64,000 bases of DNA, from positions 18,342,132 to 18,406,131 of the forward strand of contig NC_060885.1 in NCBI RefSeq assembly GCF_014805685.1, in the 5' to 3' direction. The stretch is from Silurus meridionalis. Its lineage: Eukaryota > Chordata > Actinopteri > Siluriformes > Siluridae. Both the position numbers and the translations under genes were made by a program. This document shows positions 14,285 to 26,097 of the stretch, piece after piece (position 1 is the first letter of the stretch; each line of letters begins with the position of its first letter). The notes beneath the pieces are model-generated. The model was given only the letters and a program-made list of their open reading frames with translations. It was not told the origin of the DNA and did no database searches.

Positions 14285-14482
14285 TTGCTAAATATAAAAT
14301 TGACAGATATAATAATACACGTTATAATAGCAATTTTTGTTGAATTTTTATTTAATATTTCATTATTTAAAATATTATGGTAACTATACACAATTATAAT
14401 AACCATTACAATATATTTATGCTATTGACAACACCTTATTTGACTTACAGCTACAGATTTATTCTTGTAATTAAGAAAACTT

Positions 14483-14507
14483 TCTCTCTCTCTTGCTCTC
14501 TCTCTCT

Positions 14508-14551
<44 letters not shown>
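14483..14551. repeat. (CT)n microsatellite, imperfect
   Basis: CT units with a few TTG or TTT breaks. Confidence 0.95.
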
Positions 14552-14554
<3 letters not shown>

Positions 14555-15924
14555 TCTCTGTCTGTCTTCCTCCTTTAAGTCTTGACATGCACCTCTGGAA
14601 GAAAGAAAATAAAATTATTTTGCTCCAGTAGTAAATCTGAACAGTAGCATAAAGTCAGTCTGTTAAATTCTCGTATGACTCATATGACTCACATCCATTT
14701 CTTAAATAATTGAAAAGAGAGCGAGAATAAAGGGCTGTAACCCTGACCCTCCCACCCTTTTTCTCCTCCTCTCCCTCACTGCCTTCCCCCCCTTCCCTCC
14801 CCTTTTCTCCTCCGGGGACCACACAGACTCTGGACCACATCAGAGCAGTGTGGTTATGATGTATTCATTCACACTCAGTGTGTAAAGTGTGGAGAGGGCC
14901 CTGTCTGCCTCGGCACAGCTCGGGCTTTATGAGAGCCAGACACAGTAGGCCTGGAATAGCACTCATATGCATCATCTTGGACCTGGCCACAGACGCCAGC
15001 CTCTGCCGGACTGCATCCACCCCCACACACACATACAGTCTCTATATACTATAGATTGCTAACAAAGACACTCACAAATCCTGTGAAAAAACAAATGTGA
15101 TAGTTCATTGGACTTCTCAGTGTGATCTAACAACATCAATATTTTGTAATAATTGTAATTAAAAAAACTAACAATTTACTCTTCACATTTCTAAGATGCA
15201 GTGTTTTTTTTCATCGTCCCAATTGAAATCGTAAAAAAGCTAATTATCGCATACAAAGTGTATCATGTTTCATATTGATCACTTGCCTAAAACGTCAGTT
15301 AAGTTCAGTACGGCTCTGTCGAAACCACATGCAGTATCTTGATATAACAGGCTAGTGCTCAATACATAAATACACACAAGAATACAAAACCATGAAACTG
15401 AACACCCACTCATTAACCGGGCCAGACTGTGAAATATCTATTTTTCAACACACCCAGCAGTTCAGATATAATAAAACGCTTCGGGTGGGATGACTCCGTG
15501 AATAGCTGCTCTGGATTATTTTGTGTGTGCGCGCACATGCTTTTCTGCCTGTCACTTACAGCATAAACTTCGCAAAAATAACTATGCGCAGTTCAAAAAT
15601 TACAAGTGTTCGAAACCAACAATGTATATTTTACACAGTCCGAAATGGCTTTTTTTTTAAATTGCCATGAAAAAAACAAAAAGTTCAAACACAGTGGACG
15701 CTAAAAATAATCACAGTGGATGTTGGAGGTTGCACAAATGTCAAAACAAAAACATGTTTCTGAATTTGCTAAACAGTCCCTCTGACCTCATTGAGGCCAT
15801 TACAGACATCCTTGCCTCAAACCACAATGTGGCTGATTTTTTATACCGACAAGCCATTAATTTAAACAAATGGGGCAGAAAACAAATGATGTAATAAGAC
15901 TTAGTACATAAATTATTCTCTTCA
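14552..15924. other. Non-coding sequence, no gene recognised
   Basis: A pyrimidine-rich stretch lies at 14745-14815. The plus-strand frame at 15667-15894 shows no recognisable domain. Confidence 0.45.
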
Positions 15925-16085
15925 TTCATTCGCCTTCAGTAACTACTTATTTCTGGTCATGGTGGAGATTATGATGGTGGAGCCAATACTGGGAACACTG
16001 AAAGTGTGACTGAAATATACACTGGATGGGACACCAGTTCAGCACATGGCACCATGCACATAAACACACACACATTTACATGAAT
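15925..16085 (-). mobile_element. SINE-like repeat fragment (antisense)
   Basis: 'CTTCAGTAACTACTTATTTC', 'CTGGATGGGACACCAGTTCA' and 'GGCACCATGCACATAAACAC' follow the usual order of the reverse-complement tail of the fish repeat that begins at 13203. Diverged, no coding sequence. Confidence 0.6.
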
Positions 16086-16089
16086 GGCT

Positions 16090-16220
16090 TATATCACTCT
16101 ACTACCATCAGGAAAGAGTTTCCAAAGCATTCGGGTGCTCACTTCCAAATGATGCAATATTTATTTTCCTTAAGCTATCAGGTTCCTCAACACAGAACTG
16201 AATCGTTGACACACACACAC

Positions 16221-16294
<74 letters not shown>

Positions 16295-16775
16295 GTGTGT
16301 TACTGTACAACCTGAACTGAACACACACTTATTACTCATCTCAATTGTTTCCACCACCCATATTATATTTATATTTATATTTATATTTAAACATATTATA
16401 CTGTTGACATGCTGTTTGCATTTCTCAACTGCTGCTCTTGCTGTTTTTGCAAACACTCTTGCAAACAGTTCTCTTTTGCACATTATACAGTAGGTTTACT
16501 GGTCGGTGCTATTTTGTGTTTTGTGTATCTGTCCCACACTGTCCTTTGTCTGCACTGTTTGCACTTGGTTGCACACAGTGCACTTTATGTGGCGAGGACA
16601 CTTTAGTCCTTAGCTTTGTGTTGTGTTACGTAGCTCTATGTTGTGTGATGTAGCTTTATGTTGTTTTATGTAGCACCAGGGTTCTGGAGAAACTTTGTCT
16701 CATTTTGCTGTGTACTGCATCAGCTATTTATGGTTGAAATGACAATAAAGGCTTCTTGACTTGACTTGACATAGC
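16090..16775 (+). mobile_element. L2-like LINE, 3'-terminal fragment
   Basis: The first part (16110-16200) encodes a diverged version of the L2-type C-terminus (FPKHSG, then a CA-split 'CAGGTTCCTCAACACAGAACT'). A (CA)n array at 16209-16292 interrupts it. The 3' untranslated part at 16570-16775 ends 'GGTTGAAATGACAATAAAGG' then CTTCTTGACTTGACTTGAC. The TTGAC-repeat tail is the kind of short tandem 3' end that L2-like elements carry. Heavily 5'-truncated and inactive. Confidence 0.72.
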
Positions 16776-18300
16776 CATTCCACATACCCATAAGAACCTT
16801 GAAGATACTGAAGAGAACATGTCACATGGGTACTATTGGCTCAACGCTAGAACTATAATGAAAACAAATTATGCTTGAACTGAAGATCCTTTCAGTGCAG
16901 AGCTCTGTTTAACTGTACACAAATAGTAATGATTTATAAATCCCACTATTTGGTGTCACACAAATGAGGACAGGTTCCCCTTTTTCAATCTGTTTTGTTG
17001 TAGGGTGTCTTCCACATGTCAGCTCAGGGAGTTTTTTCTTTGTCACCACTGGCTCTGATTTCTCATTTGGAATATATTAAAATCTATATCTAAATATCTG
17101 TAAAGTCTGTAAGTAAATAGAAAATAATCAAAAACCCTATAGCCCTATAGCTAATGCTGCAATGCTGTCCACTGCACCACCATTATACGGTACCTTACAT
17201 GATACTGTACTGATTACATTACATCATGGTCATATTAATACTTAAACAATTGACATTATTTGGGATGTTAACAGCTGGATTTATGCTTACCTCAATACAT
17301 TATCTAACTATATCACACTGCCTGGTTTAACATCACTTATTGAAATCACATTATTCACTTGTAAAATTATTTCTTTATGTTCTTTCCTTCCATGTGTCAT
17401 CTATATGAAATTATGATTATGCGAAAATCACAAAAGTGTATTTTAATGTTACTCACTCAAACACGTTATATCCTCTTAAATACTATGTAATAATGTGAAC
17501 ATTATTCATACAAGAGTCACATGGCATACAACAAAATTCCTGCACATGTGAGAATAGTCTAAATCACTCTATACAAAGTATCTATAAATATAGAGAACAG
17601 GTGTAATTATTTACATATGAAGTTCATTTAACATTTTTGGAAGGTTAGCCTCATTTCACAAAAGCTTGTTAAATAACAGCTTTTGGACACATATATAATC
17701 AACTGTAACACGATAAAGCATCAGAGCTTTGAGATCAAGTAAACACCTCAAAGATCTGCAGTTGTTCAAAATTTTTATTCTAGATGGGAAATCAGAATAA
17801 TTTAAGACTAGAATTCATTTCCAATGCAGCATGCGCTGATTAATTTCTTAATAATCCTCTATATATAGCTTCAAAGCAGCGGCTTCCACTGATGTATCAT
17901 GGAGGAATCATCACAGCTGTCATCAGTTGTGTGCTAGATTAATTCAATTCCCAATTATTTTGGATGTTTTTTTTTCCTGACATCCCTGCAGATATCCACT
18001 TGACAGATCTCTCAACAGGACTACTGGTGGAGGAATAGCATCCTGACATAAAAACAAACAGTACAGTAAGAAAGCGGCTGACAGCTGCTGTCTGTCCTCA
18101 GACAAGCATGTGTGTATGTGTGTGTGCAAAATTAAAACTGTGTTTTGTGCTCTCACTATGGTTATCATGCAGTGAGAAAATTAGTTTTTAACATTTTAAC
18201 CACACAATTATCCCTCACCAACTCACAAGCTACATTTATATCTGTCTATCATGGGCCTAAGAAAGGATATAATTTAGACACATCAACACCCATGCATGCA

Positions 18301-18368
<68 letters not shown>

Positions 18369-19680
18369 TTACAGTATAAACATGTTCAACACTACGACAT
18401 ATACACAGGCACGCACGGCAATGTGCACATTCACACATTTACCTGAGTGTGTCCTCCTACTCAGCACTTTGACATTTGGAGCCTAATCATATAATTTTGG
18501 GAAATTATAATAATAAGTCATCTCATTCAGCAGTAATGGTAGTTCTGCAAGCTGCTGTTTAACGTGCAGTCTGTATTCGAGACTACTCAGTCAAGGCTCA
18601 TCTAGGCCTGATCAAAAGGCCTTGGCTATGAAGCCTGGGCTCCAGGAGGGCATTACAGCAGCGGGCAAACCACACACACAGTCTGAGCGCATAAGCCAGC
18701 TGCTTCCTGGAATGCCTATTAGCATCTCCTCTGATAGATGAGTGGGAATGGTGCATACTGCTAGTCTGAAAACAAATTAACCATGATGATGTTCGCAAAC
18801 AAACTTTCATAATCTTGTATGCGTGTCAAGGAAAAGTGTTTGGTATCTAACACACCTCCTAATTAGTGCTTTGTCCTTATCCTCTTTGAATCAGCAGGGG
18901 AAGAAGTGCTGGATCCGTTGAGCCTTTTAGAATGTGATGGCGCAACTCTCTGAGACAAGCACAGCACACACTAAAAAAACAGATCCAGGTGAACAAAGGT
19001 ACACACAAACACACATGCACAACTTACTGCTTTTTGCCAAACCCATTTTCAGCTAACAAGGACTGACAGAAAATGTAGTCTAAGAGCCAAATTGAACTCG
19101 TCACTGCTTGTGAAATTACAGTACCCAGTGACTAAATCACTTATGTGTACAGTTGCATAAAGTATTTCTAAAAGCGGACAATTCTCTCTCTCTTACTCTC
19201 TATTTCTTTCTCTCTGTACTGTGGTAGTACTGACTACCCTTTTTTACTCAAGTTAAAGTAAAGAAGTTTGGGCTCTGACATGTACTTAAGTAAAACATTA
19301 GTCATTACTACTACCTGTTTTAGTGTCACACTGCTAACTGGACCTCACAACTTATTAATCCAAAATAATTTTACATGTTGTTATCTAATGAATGTATCTA
19401 GGCTGAACAACCACTATTTATAACACAAGCAGAGAAAAGATGATAATCAGGTGATCAGGAATGTCTCTGCGCTCAGTCATGTTTACATCACTGATACACC
19501 AATGGTATGTTGAACAAACCACACAATGACAAGAAATAAATTGATGAGCTATAAACAGCATGCAGTGAGATGAAAAAAATATTGAACATGTCATGAAATA
19601 GATTTAAACTAAAGTAAAAAGCCTAATTTGAAAATATACGAAGTTCAGATATTATTAATGCAAAATACTAATATTATTAA
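16776..19680. other. Non-coding sequence with one CA array
   Basis: Holds a (CA)n array at 18302-18363 and an ACTTAAGTA-type decayed repeat at 19205-19310. No exon-like frame with splice sites was seen. Confidence 0.5.
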
Positions 19681-19689
19681 TATTAATTT

Positions 19690-20165
19690 ATATTAATGTT
19701 AATAGGCAGTGGAAAAATAATCATCCTGCATCATGGTCTGGGGCTGAATGAGTGCTTCTGGTACTGGGGAGCTGTGGTTCATTGAGGAAAACATGAATTC
19801 CAACAGGTACTGTGACATTCTGAAGCAGAACATTTTGTCCTCTCTTCAGAAACTGGGCCGAATGGCATTTTTCCCACATAAGAATGAAGCCAAACCCACC
19901 GCCAAGATGACAACTGCCTTGCTGAAGGTGAAGGTAAAGGTGATGGAGTGGCCAAATATGTCTCCAAATCCGAACCATGTTAATCAGCTGTGGGGCATCC
20001 CAATAATGGCTGTATGTTCAGTTTTTTTAAAGAACAGTAAATCTGAACTGCTATACAAGCTGCATAATACATTCTCTAAAATATATCCACATTTCAATTC
20101 TATATTATTGTGTTTTGAGAAAACATACTAAAATGGTTGCTGAAATGTGAGTGGTCCCCTTACAA
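19690..20165 (+). mobile_element. Decayed Tc1-like transposon with transposase remnant
   Basis: Plus-strand translation from 19748 shows MSASGTGELWFIEENMNSN, then LQKLGRMAFFPHKNEAKPTA, then VKVMEWPNMSPNPNHVNQLW. These are the central and C-terminal DDE-transposase blocks of Tc1-like elements. In intact members the conserved H-D-N and S-P-D-L-N-P-I-E motifs carry catalytic acidic residues. Here both are altered (PHKNEA, SPNPNHVNQLW), so the enzyme is dead. The 3' flank at 20039-20160 is shared with 2030-2191. Confidence 0.82.
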
Positions 20166-20281
20166 AGATATAAACACTCTAGAAATTGTATGGTAGATTT
20201 ATTTGAACAGAGAGACAGATGGAATATATTGTTCAATTGTTTATAATTATTTATAAATTGTTCTCTAATTTTGATCGCCAC

Positions 20282-20284
<3 letters not shown>

Positions 20285-20321
<37 letters not shown>
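20285..20321. repeat. (TA)n microsatellite
   Basis: About 16 TA units after a GT run. Confidence 0.95.
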
Positions 20322-20322
<1 letters not shown>

Positions 20323-20929
20323 TGCTAGACACAATAGATACAGACGTCAGGTGGGTGAGATTTTAACAGTAAAACCCGTCTTCAAGGATCTTTTGCCAGG
20401 CTCCAACTGTGGCTAAATGTGAGAGAAGACTGCCATCTAGTGTTTTTCTTCCCCCCATAATCATTAGTTTTAACACCATAATAGCATTCAGATTTGTTTT
20501 GAATTTGGATTCTTGATACAGAAGCATTAACAAACAGCCTCAAATTGTGTATAGATTCTTTACGTAAAGAATAGTTGCATTATTTGTGCACATTGTGTTG
20601 TACACAAATAATGATTATTAATTAATTGTAATAGATTTTATAATAACAGTTAAGTCTAATAATTTGTCTAATAAAACTCCAGTTTACCAGTCAGGCACAC
20701 TTACCTGATTATATACTAATTAATAACTATTGCTAACTATTATTATGCACTAGTTCATATACACTGAGAAAAGCTTAATTTCAAAATATGTATACTTACA
20801 AATATACCTCATTAATATTAAGTAATTATTACATTAATTTGGTCCAAAGCTTACAGTTTATTGAGCTTCCTTAAAATTGTATTTTATTTTTTTTTACATT
20901 TAGGTGTCCTCAGGATTCACCTGTGTTTT
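20322..20929. other. Non-coding sequence
   Basis: AT-rich; nothing recognised. Confidence 0.5.
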
Positions 20930-21045
20930 TAGAAAAATCAGTCCAAGGTTTTTACCTAGCAGCCAGTGTTCCCAGGTTAGGATCCAGATCAATTGCATTC
21001 CTGACCGAGATAAAGTGGTTAGTGATGAATGAATGGATGAAAAAT
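20930..21045 (+). mobile_element. SINE-like tail fragment
   Basis: 'CTGACCGAGATAAAGTGGTT' followed by 'GATGAATGAATGGATGAA' resembles the 3' end of the fish short interspersed repeat seen at 13203. Confidence 0.45.
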
Positions 21046-21341
21046 ATCGATAGCAAATCTTTTCTCAAAAGGAAAGGGTGATCGTTCCATTTGCAAATGA
21101 AAGGACCAAATGTTATAAATCATCTTGGCTCTGATACCAAAGCTGTTCTGTATGTTACCATCAGCTTTTATTTCCCCAGGGTCAGAAGGTGACATACAAA
21201 ATTCTCCACACGCCTGAGACGCTTTCAGTCCTCGAATTCTTAATGTGTGTGATCTGAAACACCATCACTAGTAAATGTGTCCCACAGAGAGCGAGACAAA
21301 AGCAATTTTGATGATGAGGATCTTGGGGGGGTGGGAGGGCT

Positions 21342-21345
<4 letters not shown>

Positions 21346-21400
<55 letters not shown>
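21346..21400. repeat. (CT)n microsatellite
   Basis: About 27 CT units. Confidence 0.97.
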
Positions 21401-21404
<4 letters not shown>

Positions 21405-22344
21405 ATCTCCAGATCCACTACCATAGTTTGACTGGACAAACATTCATACTTGACAGAGCAATCAGCTTCTGATGGACAGATGAAGATTGTGCTGGTAGAT
21501 AATGATATGCTGCACTCAGTGCATGAGTCATCTGCAATAAATGGCAGAAAGATACAAAGAACCAAAAAGTACCTACTTTTCTCAGACTATTTTTTAAAGT
21601 CAAACAGTGTGAAAACTAAGAAAGCATGTAATCATTTATAAAAACCTGCTCAAAATTAGGAAAATGGCCAATTTATTAACAAACAGGTGTGCATTTTATA
21701 CGTACTATAATTAGAATATTATTATTAATAACACATATATATATAAATATCAATGATACAAATATTTGCTCATTTTATAAGAAAACAATAAATGAATATA
21801 AGACAAAAATGTTTTAATTCATTTTCATATATAATCCAAACGCACTAAAATATACATAAATTAGGTTATGAAAATACATGTATTTCATATATGTTCTCTT
21901 TTTCTCTCTTTTATTCTTCAAAATATTAGGCTATCACAGCCATTTGTATTCTAAAATGAAATTTAAAACTAAAACTCTCAAAACAATACCCATTCACATC
22001 TTTAGGAAGCTAATTTGCACTTTTCAAATTTTTTCTTATTATTTTTTAGGGAACTTCGAAAATGTTTTAAACAAAGAGTTATCTATCTGACCATAAAAAT
22101 TGTATAAACTTTTTAATCACACGTAAAAAACACCACCTGAAAAACATCTTTAATTGGCTACATGTTCTTAAAACAATCGTTGTGTTTTTAAAAAGAATAT
22201 AATAAATATAATAATTCTTTATTTTTCCACTCGGACAGCTTTTAAACAATGTTTCCGAATTAGGAGTAACTGTTCTCTCTGCCAAAACAACCATTTACCT
22301 AAGACCACGAACATATCAGATGTAATTCAATACAATCATAGTCT

Positions 22345-22348
<4 letters not shown>
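21401..22348. other. Non-coding sequence downstream of pcdh15
   Basis: AT-rich, no gene recognised. A minus-strand AATAAA at 22218-22223 is about 0.9 kb beyond the CD3 stop codon. It could serve as a polyadenylation signal, but such hexamers are common by chance here. Confidence 0.35.

Positions 22349-22399
<51 letters not shown>
22349..22399. repeat. (CA)n microsatellite
   Basis: About 25 CA units. Confidence 0.97.
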
Positions 22400-22401
<2 letters not shown>

Positions 22402-22405
22402 TGAC

Positions 22406-22914
22406 TATATGGACAAAATTATTTGGACACCTGACTTTTCCAGCCATGTGTGGTTCCTTCCCAAACTGTTTCCACAATATATGTATAGGAAGGCTTTTGC
22501 TGCAGAAGCATGAAACATTCCCTTTACTTAAACTAGAAGACCCAATCCTGTTCCAGCATGACAATGCACCCTGTGTACAAAATTATTAAAATACAAAATA
22601 ATCTCTATAGAGTTTTACATGAGTTTGAGTGGAAGCCCTTCAGTGGCCTGCCTTAGAGCTCTGACTTCAACCCTACTGAACACCTTTGGGATAAACTGGA
22701 ATGCTGACTGCACCCCAGGCCTCTTTACCATACATCATAACCTGACTGTACTAATGCCCTTGTTGCCGAATAAACACGAATTTACACAAGCACACTCCAA
22801 AATCTAGTGATACATCTTCCCAGAAAAGTGGAGAATATTATGAGTGCAAATAGAGATCAAATGGAGAATGGAGAATGTAGAACCTTGGTCAAGTGTCCAA
22901 AAACATTGTCTACA
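22406..22914 (+). mobile_element. Decayed Tc1/mariner-like element
   Basis: The left end 'ATGGACAAAATTATTTGGAC' pairs with the right end 'GTCCAAAAACATTGTCTAC' as a diverged inverted repeat. Inside are pieces of transposase-coding sequence: 'CTGTTCCAGCATGACAATGC' (FQHDNA) and 'CTTCAACCCTACTGAACACC' (FNPTEH). Frames are broken repeatedly. Confidence 0.75.
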
Positions 22915-22925
22915 CACATACTCAT

Positions 22926-22935
22926 TTTATATATG

Positions 22936-23017
<82 letters not shown>
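22926..23017. repeat. (TA)n microsatellite
   Basis: About 45 TA units with two ATG interruptions near the start. Confidence 0.96.
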
Positions 23018-23018
<1 letters not shown>

Positions 23019-23116
23019 GACATCTAACTTGTTGATATGCTTATGGGGATAGTAATGAGTTTGAGAGTAAGAAAGAAAATAATTTAACTACGGTATAAGA
23101 AATAAAATCAGAGACA

Positions 23117-23704
23117 TCAGAGTTTTGTCATTGGTATATGAAGATTGTTCCAGGGGCCCATCCACAACTCCTCCTCTTCTGACAGTGTGTGGTCACTTGG
23201 AGACTCCAAGGTCTCTTTGACCACCTCATTGTCCACCCTAGACTCCTGTTCCTGCTGACAGCTCCCCTGCTCATGGTCCAAATGCGTTTTAATGTGGTCG
23301 GACTTTGGCCCCATACTAGACCCTATGGACCAGGTTATGGGCCTGGTGTCAAGGATGCTGTTAGTAGTAGATGAAAGTGTGCCAGTGGTTCCTATAGTAG
23401 GTCCGTTATCCACTGTGCTATTTAAAGGCAAATGTTCCTCCTCTGTGACTCCTAACTTTTCCAGTTTCTTGAAGTGTTTTCCTAGTCGCCCGGGTGAAAA
23501 TTGTTTTATGTTATTGGGGTAAGGTGGCCGTCGGGTTCTTATGATCGTACCATTCTGTGCCAGGTACACCATACCATTTACATTACTTTGACAGTTAACA
23601 TTAGGCAGCCGGTTCCTCTGGATGTCTGGGCCACTGTCCTCTCCAGTAGTGGTTGACTCGCCCTCTTTCTCCACATTTAACTTCATCTGCTTCTTTCTGA
23701 GAGC
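23117..23704 (-). CDS. pcdh15: Protocadherin-15 alternative last exon, CD3 tail
   Basis: This exon encodes 195 residues and a TGA stop (23117-23119). The acceptor is TGATTCTCAG ending at 23705, and the frame enters in phase 0. The tail opens ALRKKQMKLNVEKEGES. It contains the basic block GRLGKHFKKLEKLGVTEEE near residues 65-85 and the stretch NGMVYLAQNGTIIRTRR. It ends LWMGPWNNLHIPMTKL. From memory of the mammalian protein, GRLGKHFKKL and the ending match the CD3 isoform closely. The last residues T-K-L fit a class I PDZ ligand, consistent with binding scaffold proteins at the stereocilium tip. It joins directly to the exon at 26098-26215 when the CD1 exon is skipped. No near polyadenylation signal was found. 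Confidence 0.92.
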   Translation of the reverse strand, partial: ALRKKQMKLNVEKEGESTTTGEDSGPDIQRNRLPNVNCQSNVNGMVYLAQNGTIIRTRRPPYPNNIKQFSPGRLGKHFKKLEKLGVTEEEHLPLNSTVDNGPTIGTTGTLSSTTNSILDTRPITWSIGSSMGPKSDHIKTHLDHEQGSCQQEQESRVDNEVVKETLESPSDHTLSEEEELWMGPWNNLHIPMTKL

Positions 23705-24455
23705 CTGAGAATCAAAGAGCAGAGAAAGATGCATAGAAACAGACATAGTAAATTGTAGTTTTAGAAATAATTGGCTTAACCTGCAGTGCAGTTTGTAATT
23801 TTGAGTTTTTAGACCACATATGCTGTTGAAGATAATATACGATATAGTAGGTTATGATCATTACTTTAATTAATAATATATCAAAAATTTAAGTAATATT
23901 CCGCACTTTCATGGAATGTGCTATTAATGCTATGCACTTTGCTTAGTGCTCATTTTCTCATTTCTAGCTTCTGTTAATATTTATCTAGCCTGAAAAATTA
24001 ACTCCCAGAAACATGAACTATGTTCCACTTGAAATGCATATTTGGTTCAGCAGCAGGTTATCAATCCTAACAATTGCAGTTCTCACTGCCGGCAGCAGAG
24101 GGCTCTAAAGATTACAAACTGGTACTTTAATATTTATGAAGCAACCACACAGAAAGGTACATTAGGTCCTACAGCTGGAAGGAAGAGAACATTCAGTTTC
24201 ATCTATTATGTATCCAGAATGTGCAAAAGAAAAGAAGTGATAAAGGAATTCCTTTCAGAAGAAATTTCACAAAAGCACATGAGGACAAGAGGATTAAAGT
24301 TCCATGCAGTTGTAGAAATAGTCAAGATCACACGGAGGTGAAGGAAGCAGCTGGAATGTTTGCAGAGAAGAATGAAAGTCACTGCACTTCTAAACCAAAG
24401 TAAATTAAATCAGCCTTACTTTTTTGAAACACATATTTGCTAATTATCTTGCTCC
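23705..24455 (-). other. Sequence between the CD1 stop and the CD3 exon
   Basis: About 750 bases with no further coding exon. In CD1 transcripts part of this would be 3' untranslated region; in CD3 transcripts it is intron. I found no minus-strand AATAAA here, so the CD1 polyadenylation site is unresolved. Confidence 0.5.
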
Positions 24456-25871
24456 TTAGAAGGCAGTGGAACCTCCTGATTCCATTTCTGCATCAGAATT
24501 TGCCTCAGTTTCCTCAGTCTCTGATGGCGAGGCATTGTCAGATGTTACAGCATCTTCATCCTCCTCAGCGATCGATGAGAGTCCTCCTAATGCATCCTCT
24601 GAGCTTCTGGTCACACTGACTTCAGATCCGGATGTCTGTGATGTTACGTCATCACTCATCTCACCTGAAGACTTTTTGCTCTCTTCAGTAGTTTCTTCAT
24701 CCTCCTCCTCCTCCTCTTCCTCCTCATCTTCTTCCTCCCCCTCCTCTTCATCTCCCTCATCGTCTTCTTCTGTCTCTTCCTCTCTCTCCTCTTCTTCCTC
24801 TGTTCCCTCTAGATCTTCCTCACTTTCTTCCTCAATGGTGTCCTGTGATGAACGTGTGATGGTAGATTTGCGGGAACGGCTTCCTGTTACAGATTTGGAG
24901 GTGGTGGAACCTCTCTCGCTGCCACTGAGTGAGGCAATGTCTGATCCTGCATTTTCTGATGCTGCTGATCCACTTGCCTCTTCCTCGGACACATCTTCAG
25001 ACCCTCCACCTGTAGAGCTTCCAGATCTTACAGAAGATCGAGTTGATGATGCCTGGGAACCTGAGCCACTGAGCATGCTTCCTGAACTGGATCGTACTGA
25101 AGATCCTCTGCTAGCCTGAGTATGTGACGATGATACCTCTGATCCAGACTCAGCCTCTTTAGATGCCACGCTTTTATCTTCATCCTCCTCGGATTCCTCA
25201 TTGGAATCCCTCTCTGTTGCAGAAGTTTTCTCTGCACTTGATTCGTCCTCCTTTTCTGTAGCAGATTCCTCTTCTGATTCTGATTCCTTCTCAGTCCCCT
25301 TTTCAGACTTTGACTTGCTTTCTTCTTCTGATTCATCTGGTTCCTCTGCCTCAGACTCTGAGTCAACAGTGCTCTCAGTTGCATCTTCCCTATCCAGATC
25401 CACTTTTAGGTAGTCCTTATCTTGAGAAGCCATGCTACTTCGTTCTGATGCTTCAGATCCACTTGGTTCAGGCTCACTGACACTAATGGACACGGGTGCC
25501 TCCGTTATACTCTCTTGACTGTCAATACGGCGTGCAGATGTCAACTTGGCATAGTCTTTGTCCTTCTTGCCCTTTCTAAATATCATTGGGAAGATTCTGG
25601 CTTTCTTCCAATGTGATACGCGAGGCGGTTCCAATTTCTTACCGACAGCAAGCAGCTTGCTAAGTTTGATGACAGATTTCAGTCGCTTTGCAGCCTTGGA
25701 AACATCCTCTGGTTCAGGCTCTACTTTTTCTTCAGAAACTTCAGAAAGAACTTCCGGCTCTCCAGATTCAATCTCTTCCTCTGGAGTAATATCCTGGAAT
25801 TCCACCTGCCTACCATGCCCACGGCCCCGCCCACCTCTGCCTCTGCCCCGACCCTGTAGTGAGACCATTTC
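24456..25871 (-). CDS. pcdh15: Protocadherin-15 alternative last exon, CD1 tail
   Basis: This exon carries a long open frame ending in TAA (24456-24458). Two phase-0 acceptors are possible: AAAG ending at 25872 (exon starts GAAATGGTC and adds EMVSLQ) or CTACAG ending at 25854 (exon starts 25853 with GRGRGRGG). The tail has an Arg-Gly-rich start. Next is a basic segment, VSHWKKARIFPMIFRKGKK at roughly residues 80-100, then SQDKDYLKVDLDREDATEST. Both segments match the mammalian CD1 tail as I recall it. About 300 residues of Ser/Glu-rich low complexity follow, with a near-continuous Glu/Asp run encoded at about 24690-24800. The end SGGSTAF gives a class I PDZ ligand (T-A-F; the mammalian CD1 tail ends T-A-L). 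The gene's two tails are mutually exclusive because this exon contains its own stop. Confidence 0.95.
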   Translation of the reverse strand, partial: EMVSLQGRGRGRGGRGRGHGRQVEFQDITPEEEIESGEPEVLSEVSEEKVEPEPEDVSKAAKRLKSVIKLSKLLAVGKKLEPPRVSHWKKARIFPMIFRKGKKDKDYAKLTSARRIDSQESITEAPVSISVSEPEPSGSEASERSSMASQDKDYLKVDLDREDATESTVDSESEAEEPDESEEESKSKSEKGTEKESESEEESATEKEDESSAEKTSATERDSNEESEEDEDKSVASKEAESGSEVSSSHTQASRGSSVRSSSGSMLSGSGSQASSTRSSVRSGSSTGGGSEDVSEEEASGSAASENAGSDIASLSGSERGSTTSKSVTGSRSRKSTITRSSQDTIEEESEEDLEGTEEEEEREEETEEDDEGDEEEGEEEDEEEEEEEEDEETTEESKKSSGEMSDDVTSQTSGSEVSVTRSSEDALGGLSSIAEEDEDAVTSDNASPSETEETEANSDAEMESGGSTAF

Positions 25872-26097
25872 CTTTAAAAATCTTGGATATATTAACGTCA
25901 TCAGTGTCAAGCAGATAATGCAAATTGAATGCTTTAACTGTGGTGGTTAAGGAAAACTAAATTTGTAATGCAGCATGGGATGTGGTAATATTACTGTACT
26001 ATGTTACACTACTTCATAGACATAATATAAAAATAATTCACAAACTGAATAAAATTTAATTAACCTTTGATCTACCAGTAATGAAAATGTGTAATAC

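Noticed and set aside
16409..16653. Cys/Leu-rich plus-strand frames as small secreted proteins
   Set aside because: They lie in the 3' untranslated part of an L2-like element.
24466..25119. A 217-residue open frame on the plus strand, rich in Ser
   Set aside because: It is the antisense shadow of the Ser/Glu-rich CD1 exon; GAG/GAA/TCN codons read backwards avoid stops.
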